Source: Algoriphagus yeomjeoni (GTDB taxonomy: Bacteria; Bacteroidota; Bacteroidia; Cytophagales; Cyclobacteriaceae). Taken from it: a stretch of DNA of 64,000 nucleotides. The number at the start of each line of letters is the position of its first letter. Position 1 is the first letter of the stretch. Of this stretch, positions 53,902 to 60,555 are shown in pieces. Below the pieces are notes generated by a model. It ran no database searches and had not been told where the DNA came from. It worked only from the letters and a program-made list of their open reading frames with translations. The stretch covers positions 124,001-188,000 of the forward strand of contig NZ_QLLK01000005.1 in assembly GCF_003259505.1 (NCBI RefSeq), read 5' to 3'. Both the position numbers and the translations under genes were made by a program.

Positions 53902-55035
53902 ATGATCAAACGATTATTTCACATTTTCAAAATTCTTTTTTTTTGTGCTTTCTTTTCATGTGGACAAACCTCCCCAGAGGAGGTTGGATCCTCCTTAATA
54001 AAAATTAAATCAACAGCCTCTGTCAAAGATCTCAAGCTAAAGTCTGCTCGATTAGTCAGTTTTTCAGATAATTCTTTTTCACCAATAGGAAGTCTGTTTA
54101 AAGTCATATCGATCGAAGAAAGAATTGTCGTCGTCGATAAAATTAAGGGAAATGCAGTGCTTATTTTTGATGATAGGGGAAGGTACCTTAGTCATATTTA
54201 TAGAATAGGGGATGGTCCTGGTGAATACAAGAATCTGGAGAATATATATTATGATGAAAAGGAGAAGTTACTTATTCTGATTCCTATGGACTATAGGAAA
54301 AAGTATTTTTTCGATCTTAATGGTAATTTCATTAGAGAGGAGAGGTATAATGAAAATATTTATTATTCGGACTTATTACCTTCAGATGATATTGAGATTC
54401 TGGTAAATAATGGCTCTTTAAATTTAGGGGATGGTTTTCAAGTGTTTGAAAATAATCAATTAATCACGTCAGCCATACCCTATGTGAATTATTTAGACAA
54501 CACCCCCTTGGAAGGGAGGAATCTAATTTCCCAAATTAATGAGGACAATTTCAATTTTACTGTTGGAAATAGAGACACCATTTTTCGCTATAATACTAAG
54601 AGCCGAGAAATTTCAACTGATTATATTTTTGATTTCGAATCTCCGATTTCAAAAATTGATTATGGTAACCATCCCAGTCCATTAGAATATTTTGTAGAGA
54701 GCCAAATGTTTATTGGCATTTTTGATATTTTTCAAAATGATAATTTCCTTTCCTTCACAACATTTAAATATCCGAGAATCAAAGGTAGGCTACTATCAAA
54801 ATCAACTAATAAGCTCTATGATACTGAGGAGTTTATCCGGCAGGAAGTTGGTGACCTTGGCTTTGAGGGGATATTGGGGATGGGACATAATGGAGAGTTC
54901 ATTGCGGTGCTGAAGGCTGGCGAAGATGGGAACTGGGATTTTTCAAATAACAAGAGCCTAGCGGATGCCGCCCTTCAAATGGGGGAGTTGGAGTCTGAGG
55001 AGTTTCTGCTTCTTTTCTTTGAGATTGATGAGTGA
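53902..55035 (+). CDS. Six-bladed beta-propeller lipoprotein (first copy)
   Basis: 377 aa with a lipoprotein signal ending at Cys20 (FFSC). The body contains repeated strand pairs such as AVLIFDDRGRYLSHI and YFFDLNGNFIREE with the diagnostic GDGPGEYKNLENI, typical of the 6-bladed beta-propeller family (DUF5128/TolB-like) that is common in Bacteroidetes. The protein probably sits on the outer membrane or periplasmic side. It follows the frameshifted peptide gene by 50 bp and is paralogous to the gene at 55701. Its ligand is unknown; a role in handling the peptide is inferred only from linkage. Confidence 0.78.
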   Translation: MIKRLFHIFKILFFCAFFSCGQTSPEEVGSSLIKIKSTASVKDLKLKSARLVSFSDNSFSPIGSLFKVISIEERIVVVDKIKGNAVLIFDDRGRYLSHIYRIGDGPGEYKNLENIYYDEKEKLLILIPMDYRKKYFFDLNGNFIREERYNENIYYSDLLPSDDIEILVNNGSLNLGDGFQVFENNQLITSAIPYVNYLDNTPLEGRNLISQINEDNFNFTVGNRDTIFRYNTKSREISTDYIFDFESPISKIDYGNHPSPLEYFVESQMFIGIFDIFQNDNFLSFTTFKYPRIKGRLLSKSTNKLYDTEEFIRQEVGDLGFEGILGMGHNGEFIAVLKAGEDGNWDFSNNKSLADAALQMGELESEEFLLLFFEIDE

Positions 55036-55053
55036 AACTAAAAGAGAGTCTGA

Positions 55054-55182
55054 TTTGAATGCTTTGGTGATCATATTTCCGCTGTCCTTATTCGTAAAAT
55101 CCTCAAAGATGATTCCTATGTGAGAGATCTCCTTCTTTATAGAGGTCTAGACTATATCCAGGACAAGAAGCTGTATCAATAA
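55054..55182 (+). pseudogene. nadD: Decayed remnant of the nadD 3' end
   Basis: In one frame this stretch encodes DHISAVLIRKILK and ends with GLDYIQDKKLYQ before TAA at 55180. The end of intact NadD reads LDISATFIRKSIL and VADYIRDKKLYQ before its stop at 53393. The matching order and shared stop position show a duplicated nadD tail without a start or the rest of the gene. It lies directly after the first propeller gene and marks the duplication junction. Confidence 0.75.
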
Positions 55183-55303
55183 GCAGTGTCAGTGATCTGT
55201 GGGCAGGTTCAGCTTGCAGCTACGCAGCAGGTGAAGCAGTTTTCATTGTGAGAAATGAGGGTGATACACAGATATTTGTTTTAAATACAGATGCAGTTCT
55301 TTT

Positions 55304-55386
55304 TCAAACTAATCCTTGCGATTAAAAAAATAATAAACTTATACCGAAGTCTTAAGTGAGACCTGATTCCGGCAGGGTTTTTTTAA
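55304..55386 (+). promoter_or_regulatory. Conserved leader of the second cassette (candidate attenuator RNA)
   Basis: Second copy of the leader at 53511. The 5' TAATC/GATTA and middle GTCTT/GAGAC hairpins are identical. The last stem is CCTG/CAGG (55362-55365 with 55373-55376): the right arm changed from TCGGG to CAGG yet still pairs, followed by a T-run. It ends about 22 bases before the ATG at 55408. Confidence 0.55.
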
Positions 55387-55407
55387 TTAATTCAATCTTA
55401 AAGTTTT

Positions 55408-55629
55408 ATGAAAAAGTTATTATTTGGAATGGCCTTCTTTATGGGGGCTATGGTCTTTAGCATTGGGGATCTTCTGGCTGAAGAAGACGAAATGAGATGG
55501 AAACAATTGCCTTGTACAGATGGATCTGGAGGAACGTATGAAGTTTGTTGGTTAACAGGAGATGGAAATATCTGCGATACTTGGGGAGAGCAAACAAGAG
55601 ACTGTGATCTAGTTATTGAAATAGGTTAG
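55408..55629 (+). CDS. Small exported Cys-rich peptide (intact copy)
   Basis: 73 aa. Starts MKKLLFGMAFFMGAMVFS, a signal peptide with likely cleavage near LLAEE, then a mature part of about 48 residues that is acidic and has four cysteines (36, 47, 56, 66), Trp residues and a GSGGTYEVC segment. It would form two disulfides in the periplasm or at the surface. It is paralogous to the frameshifted copy at 53619; only the signal sequence and Cys number are conserved, not the mature sequence. A hairpin and then a propeller lipoprotein gene follow. Confidence 0.72.
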   Translation: MKKLLFGMAFFMGAMVFSIGDLLAEEDEMRWKQLPCTDGSGGTYEVCWLTGDGNICDTWGEQTRDCDLVIEIG

Positions 55630-55657
55630 GTGCAAGTCTTTAAATTAAATGAATTTG

Positions 55658-55683
55658 ACCAAAGGAATGATTTCCTTTGGTCT
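55658..55683 (+). terminator. Hairpin between the second peptide gene and propeller gene
   Basis: GACCAAAGGAA/TTCCTTTGGTC, a perfect 11-bp stem with a short TGA loop, about 30 bases after the peptide stop. It is followed by TTCCTAATTATT, without a true T-run, so it could be a partial terminator or a 3' stabiliser of the peptide mRNA. Confidence 0.55.
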
Positions 55684-55700
55684 TCCTAATTATTCCATTT

Positions 55701-56840
55701 ATGTACAATAAGAACGCTTTCTTTTTACTGATTTTAGTTGTTTTGGGATGTCAGTCAAGCAATCAGGATTTAGATCTAAATAGCCTATCGGTGGATCTGA
55801 CGCAAGAAAAAACAGAAGTCAACTTTTCTCAATTAGTAAAAACAGATGTGGATATTATACCACTTGACAATTACGATGAATCAGAGACTCCTATTTTTTT
55901 CAGAGATATTCATAAGTTCCGTTATTATAAGAATGAGTTTTATATTTTGGATTTTATTTATGGCAGAAGGGTTTTTGTCTTTGATAAAAATGGCAAATTC
56001 CAACGATTCATAGGCCATAACAGTGAAGGACCGGGAGGTTTTAAACAGGCAATGGATTTTGATATCGTCAATGGCCAAGTAAAAGTTCTCGACTATGGAC
56101 GGTTTCTTAATTTTGAGCCCAATGGAGACTACTTATCGATGGATAAAATTGATGATTTCGTCGGAGAAAAATTCATCAAATATAATGAGGGATATGCATT
56201 TATAGGAGCAGGTAGAGATGCTGATAATCTCGTTCTAAGTACCAATGAATTCCAGAAAGAAAACTCATTTTTCCCTTATCATACTAGGGCTTTAAATGTT
56301 TCGCTGATTAATCCTATGTATTATTCCCCGGAAGGAGAGGCGATTTATAGACGTCAGCTGAATGATACCCTGTTTAAGATCACTGATTTTCAGAGACCTG
56401 TTCCATACTTATATATTGATTTCCAACAGAAAAAATCCAATATTAATGAATTACTGAATAGCCCTGATCCTGAACAGGCTATTGCTAACGCACGAAGTCA
56501 GTATTGTAATATTTTTGATTTTCATGAAACAAAAGATTATAAGTATTTAGCTTTTTTTGTTGAAGGTGAAGCGTGGGTTTATATCTATTCAAATAAGTCA
56601 AATAAATCTGTTATATATAAACGATCAAATCTAATAGACGAAATTACTTTTGACCCTAGAGCAGTTCCAGTTGGAGTTATTGGGGACAAATTTGTTTTTA
56701 GGGCAAATCCTCAAAATGTTTTGGCAGGGATAGAAAGTTACCAAAGTACTACCCCTCATTTTGAGAAATTAAAGGACCTTAGTGATAATTTGGATCAAGA
56801 AGGAAATCCAGTACTTTTTCTAGTTGAATTTGATTTTTAG
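55701..56840 (+). CDS. Six-bladed beta-propeller lipoprotein (second copy)
   Basis: 379 aa from ATG 55701, which gives a clean lipoprotein signal ending at Cys17 (VLGC); a TTG 24 bases upstream overlaps the hairpin and is unlikely. The propeller repeats include VFVFDKNGKFQRFIGHNSEGPGG, and the EGPGGFKQAMDF segment corresponds to GPGEYKNL in the first copy. It belongs to the same family as the gene at 53902 but has diverged strongly. It is the last gene of the duplicated region; no third nadD tail follows. Confidence 0.78.
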   Translation: MYNKNAFFLLILVVLGCQSSNQDLDLNSLSVDLTQEKTEVNFSQLVKTDVDIIPLDNYDESETPIFFRDIHKFRYYKNEFYILDFIYGRRVFVFDKNGKFQRFIGHNSEGPGGFKQAMDFDIVNGQVKVLDYGRFLNFEPNGDYLSMDKIDDFVGEKFIKYNEGYAFIGAGRDADNLVLSTNEFQKENSFFPYHTRALNVSLINPMYYSPEGEAIYRRQLNDTLFKITDFQRPVPYLYIDFQQKKSNINELLNSPDPEQAIANARSQYCNIFDFHETKDYKYLAFFVEGEAWVYIYSNKSNKSVIYKRSNLIDEITFDPRAVPVGVIGDKFVFRANPQNVLAGIESYQSTTPHFEKLKDLSDNLDQEGNPVLFLVEFDF

Positions 56841-57007
56841 TATCTGGTCTTGTCAATATTACATGTTTGGGATTGGTTATCCTTTCAGAATGGTTTTATA
56901 AGGATATCAGGCGAATATGGGGAGAGGATTTTTGCATGCTATCCCCTTTTTTGCGTTCTTGAAGATTGACCCAAAAGCCAAACTTTTCAACTTCAAACCT
57001 GACCTTA

Positions 57008-58789
57008 ATGAAAAAACATACCTACGGGAGTGGGGTGATCGGCAACTGTGCATTCATCGCCCATGTGGAACTGGACACTAATATCAGCTGGATGTGTCTG
57101 CCAAGATTTGATTCTGATTTTATTTTTGGGGGAATGCTCGACCGGGAAAAGGGAGGTGAATTCACCATTCATCCGGAGTCAGGAGACTTTAAGTCTTCCC
57201 AGGAGTATCTGGAAAACACCAATGTGCTGAAGACGACGGTCAAATCAGAAGAGGGTAGTTATGCTGTCACTGATTTTGCTCCACGGTTCAAAAACTTTGA
57301 TCGATACTACAAGCCGCTGATGCTGATCCGCAAGATCGAAGCGATATCAGGATCCCCAAAAATCCTGATCAAATGTCAGCCTTCTTCTGAGCACGGCGCC
57401 AGACTGCTGAAGGCTAGCATGGGGTCTAATCATATTCGGTTTATGGATACTGATCAGGAGCTAAGACTATCCACGAATGCTCCTTTGAGCTACATAATGG
57501 ATGGGAAGGCTTTTGCTTTGAATAAGCCGGTTTATTTGGTGCTTACTTATGGACGACCTCTGGAAGCTCCAATTGAAACTACTTCGGAGCGGTTTTTACA
57601 TGCCACTACTGCCTATTGGCAAGAATGGGTAAAGTCCACCAGTATATCTAACTTCCATCAGAAGCTGGTACTTCGCTCGGCTTTGATCCTCAAGATCCAC
57701 CAGTACGAAGATACAGGAGCCATCATTGCAGCCTCAACGACCAGTTTGCCTGAGTCCCCAGGATCTACCAGAAACTGGGATTATCGCTATTGCTGGATTC
57801 GGGATAGCTATTATACACTGACTTGTTTCAATAGCTTGGGTCACTTTGAGGAGCTGGAAAAATACTTTGAGTTTATTCATAACCTCCGTCCGGGAGAAGA
57901 TGGCCGCTATCAGCCACTTTATTCCATCACAGGAGATTCGCTTTTGACGGAGGAGATTTCTGATCTTGATGGTTATTTGGGTGAGAAGCCGGTTCGCTTT
58001 GGTAACCAAGCTTACACCCATATTCAAAATGACCTATACGGTCAGGTATTGGTTTCCTTGCTGCCGCTGTATTCCGATCAGCGTTTTACGGAAGAGGAGA
58101 GAAGTAGCTCCAAACCGATGATCATGAACTTGCTGAATAAGATCGAAGCAACAATGAATGAGAAAGATGCGGGGCTTTGGGAGTTTAGAAATCTAGCTCA
58201 GGAGCACTGTTATACCTTCTTGTTTCACTGGGCTGGAGCCTGTGCTGCCGCAAAAATTGGGATTCGTCTGAAAGACGACAGCATGTACCAAAAAGCAATA
58301 GCGCTTCGTGATGTGGCTATTAAAAAAATTGAATCCTGCTATCTGCCTGAGAAGAAAGCCTATGGGCAAGCGCTAGGCTCTACTTATATGGATGCTTCCA
58401 CACTACAGTTGATCACCATGGGGTATTTTGGGGAAGATCTGGAAAGGGCAAATGATCACCTGAAAGCCTTGGAAGATGAGTTGTTGGCAAAGGATTTCCT
58501 ATTCTATCGCTACAAGCACATGGATGATTTTGGGGTGCCAGAGACTACCTTCTTGATTTGTGCATTCTGGTACATAGAGGCACTGGCTTGTGTTGGTAGA
58601 CTGGATGAGGCTGTTGAAGGCTTTGAGACCTTGGTGAAATACTGCAATCACTTGCATCTCTTCTCTGAAGATGTAGATCAAAAGTCCGGAAGTCAGTGGG
58701 GAAATTTCCCTCAAGCCTACTCTCACGTGGGCTTGATGAATGCAGCTTTCCGTATAGGAAGGAAGTTGGATAGACCGAATTTCTTGTGA
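57008..58789 (+). CDS. GH15 family glucoamylase/trehalase-like enzyme
   Basis: 593 aa from ATG 57008 (an in-frame ATG at 56966 adds 14 polar residues). The N-terminal beta domain opens with GNCAFIAHVELDTNISWMCLPRFDS, like the GH15 trehalases of actinobacteria, and the (alpha/alpha)6 catalytic domain has NWDYRYCWIRDSYYT (about 255-269) and a late GSQWGNFPQAYSHVG that carries the catalytic base. No signal peptide, so it is cytoplasmic. It hydrolyses trehalose or an alpha-glucan; the nearby OtsA-OtsB fusion favours trehalose or its phosphate. Confidence 0.87.
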   Translation: MKKHTYGSGVIGNCAFIAHVELDTNISWMCLPRFDSDFIFGGMLDREKGGEFTIHPESGDFKSSQEYLENTNVLKTTVKSEEGSYAVTDFAPRFKNFDRYYKPLMLIRKIEAISGSPKILIKCQPSSEHGARLLKASMGSNHIRFMDTDQELRLSTNAPLSYIMDGKAFALNKPVYLVLTYGRPLEAPIETTSERFLHATTAYWQEWVKSTSISNFHQKLVLRSALILKIHQYEDTGAIIAASTTSLPESPGSTRNWDYRYCWIRDSYYTLTCFNSLGHFEELEKYFEFIHNLRPGEDGRYQPLYSITGDSLLTEEISDLDGYLGEKPVRFGNQAYTHIQNDLYGQVLVSLLPLYSDQRFTEEERSSSKPMIMNLLNKIEATMNEKDAGLWEFRNLAQEHCYTFLFHWAGACAAAKIGIRLKDDSMYQKAIALRDVAIKKIESCYLPEKKAYGQALGSTYMDASTLQLITMGYFGEDLERANDHLKALEDELLAKDFLFYRYKHMDDFGVPETTFLICAFWYIEALACVGRLDEAVEGFETLVKYCNHLHLFSEDVDQKSGSQWGNFPQAYSHVGLMNAAFRIGRKLDRPNFL

Positions 58790-58797
58790 TACTAATT

Positions 58798-58842
58798 TGA
58801 ACCGCAAAGTTCACAGAGGGTGACACGGAGGGCGCAACTTAG
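58798..58842. repeat. Dispersed intergenic repeat of the ACCGCAAAG type
   Basis: AACCGCAAAGTTCACAGAGG followed by GTGACACGGAGG starts right after the GH15 gene. Related copies are at 29345 and 60273 (AACCGCGAAGGTCACGGGG), and a shorter one at 58926-58950. Together they suggest a common non-coding repeat family in this genome. Confidence 0.5.
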
Positions 58843-58877
58843 TGTTTTCCTGTTTCTGCAGAACTTGGACTGGATGT

Positions 58878-58910
58878 AACCTTTGAGGTCTTTTTTAGAC
58901 CTCGAAGGTT
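58878..58910. repeat. 14-bp inverted repeat
   Basis: AACCTTTGAGGTCT/AGACCTCGAAGGTT with one G-T pair and a T5 loop, followed by TTATTGG. It could terminate GH15 transcription but is also like a widespread hairpin element of this phylum. Confidence 0.5.
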
Positions 58911-59000
58911 TTATTGGTTAAAGTTTTCCCGCGAAGGCGCTCCCGACAGCTGTATGGGAGGCGCGGCGTTTAATTGCTGCATGTCATACTAAAAATCGTT

Positions 59001-59030
59001 TGTGTCACACTGAGCGAAGTCGAAGTGTCT
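59001..59030. repeat. REP-like element
   Basis: TGTCACACTGAGCGAAGTCG followed by AAGTGTC, the well-known TGTCAxxCTGAGCG...TCGAAG intergenic repeat type, with an ACACT/AGTGT stem. No transposase gene is adjacent. Confidence 0.5.
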
Positions 59031-59163
59031 CCCGCCAAGGCTCAGAGTTTTAAGAAAAAGAATGTTCACCACATAGGCACATGGCAAAACTTAGTTTTAC
59101 TTGATATAATTATCAGTCGCTATGATCTCTATGTGGCTATGTGGTTTAACCTCGACTTTTTTT

Positions 59164-59267
59164 GTCCCAGAGGGACAATTGGTTGGTAGGTTGGATATTG
59201 TTTCGGTTTTTATCGTTCCGTAGGAACGTATGGTGCCTGATTTCCTACCAGACGTTCCTACGGAACG
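59164..59267. repeat. Compound hairpin repeat with 16-bp inverted arms
   Basis: A small GTCCC/GGGAC hairpin (59164-59176) precedes two exact inverted arms CGTTCCGTAGGAACGT (59214-59229) and ACGTTCCTACGGAACG (59252-59267) with an inner TGGT/ACCA stem. The whole region 58843-59376 holds only such repeats and no gene. Confidence 0.6.
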
Positions 59268-59376
59268 AAACGTGTTGATATTCTTCATTTTGATAACTTA
59301 TTGCATTTTTATAGGCTTGGTTTTCGGGCTTAGTACAATACTTGTAGCTTCGATTTCAGATTAACTAGTATTGACC

Positions 59377-60270
59377 ATGAGTTTCCATAGAATTTTCTCG
59401 ACGCTTCTTTTTGTGAGTATTTCACTCGCTTTTGTTTCCTGCTCCAAGGACATTTACAGAAAGAATAATAAAGCTCACGAAAAGGCAGTGAAAAATGCCA
59501 CTGCTTCTATTCAAGAAATCCCAAAAACTAAAGCTGAGCTTGATTACGATACGCTGAGCATCACTGATGAATGGGTAGGAACAACCAACTTCAGCATCAG
59601 AAAGCCGAACTATGTGATCATTCATCATACGGCACAGGATTCTTTGGCGCAGACAATTACCACCTTTACACTGAGCAGAACTCAGGTAAGTTCGCACTAT
59701 GTAGTAGGTCGGGATGGAGAAATCGTTCAGATGTTAAATGATTATTTGCGATCCTGGCATGCAGGCAGAGGTCGCTGGGGAAATGATACCGATTTGAATT
59801 CTGCCTCAATAGGGATTGAACTTGATAATAACGGAAGTGAGCCATTCACAACTGCCCAAATCGAAAGTTTATTGGTGTTGCTGAAACGATTGAAATGGAA
59901 ATATTCTATTCCTACTGCCAATTTTATAGGGCACTCTGATATTGCTCCTTCACGCAAAGTCGATCCGAGTACTTATTTTCCTTGGAAAAAATTAGCTGAT
60001 GAGGGATTCGGTTTGTGGTACGATGAGGAAGTGGTTTTTCCCGTTCTATCTTCTCAGCCTTCGACTTCAATTCCCATCGAAAATTCCGATTCCATACCAG
60101 AGCCAAGGCTTGATCCAGTTCTCGCACTGAGAATCATCGGCTATGATGTTAGCGATGAAAAAGCGGCGATTCGTTCATTCAAGCTACATTTCGTGCAGCA
60201 TGATATAGAATCTGAATTAACTGAATCGGATAAAAGGATTCTCGAGAACCTGTATAAAAAGTATTTGTGA
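59377..60270 (+). CDS. N-acetylmuramoyl-L-alanine amidase lipoprotein (Amidase_2/PGRP type)
   Basis: 297 aa from ATG 59377. Lipoprotein signal to about Cys22 (FVSC). The zinc amidase domain (about 75-215) has NYVIIHHTAQ with the first His ligand, SSHYVVGRDGEIVQM, the SWHAGRGRW segment, NSASIGIELDN and FIGHSDIAPSRKVDP with the final ligand and catalytic residues. The C-terminal 80 residues contain a short ALRIIGYDVSDEKAAIRSF segment that resembles a peptidoglycan-binding helix pair. It cleaves peptide stems from peptidoglycan. It lies alone between repeat-rich gaps. Confidence 0.9.
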   Translation: MSFHRIFSTLLFVSISLAFVSCSKDIYRKNNKAHEKAVKNATASIQEIPKTKAELDYDTLSITDEWVGTTNFSIRKPNYVIIHHTAQDSLAQTITTFTLSRTQVSSHYVVGRDGEIVQMLNDYLRSWHAGRGRWGNDTDLNSASIGIELDNNGSEPFTTAQIESLLVLLKRLKWKYSIPTANFIGHSDIAPSRKVDPSTYFPWKKLADEGFGLWYDEEVVFPVLSSQPSTSIPIENSDSIPEPRLDPVLALRIIGYDVSDEKAAIRSFKLHFVQHDIESELTESDKRILENLYKKYL

Positions 60271-60272
60271 TT

Positions 60273-60310
60273 TTTAACCGCGAAGGTCACGGGGTGACGC
60301 GGAGAACTCA
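60273..60310. repeat. Dispersed intergenic repeat of the ACCGCAAAG type
   Basis: AACCGCGAAGGTCACGGGG then TGACGCGGAGAACTC, directly after the amidase gene, is a third copy of the family at 29345 and 58798. The 285 bp up to the trehalose gene have no gene; the hairpin AGGGGCGA/TCGCCCCT at 60336-60359 is the only other clear element. Confidence 0.5.
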
Positions 60311-60335
60311 CTGGTTCAAGTCATGAACCAAAAAA

Positions 60336-60359
60336 AGGGGCGAAAAATCTCTCGCCCCT
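60336..60359. repeat. Inverted repeat between amidase and trehalose genes
   Basis: AGGGGCGA (60336-60343) and TCGCCCCT (60352-60359) form a perfect 8-bp G+C-rich stem with an 8-base loop. It is not followed by a T-run on either strand, so terminator function is doubtful. Confidence 0.45.
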
Positions 60360-60555
60360 ACATTAATTTTTATTTTAAGGAATATCCGCTTTTCTGCCAG
60401 TATGTAGGCAAAAGCAATGCAAGTGATGTGAAACTTATAAATTGAGCCAGCTTGGGTCTTCGGTCATCCCCGCCTGTAGTTCGGGCAAGGGTCTTCCGGC
60501 CAGATAAGCAAAGAATCTATGGCAACTGGCAACGTTGAGAATAATCCTATTAACA

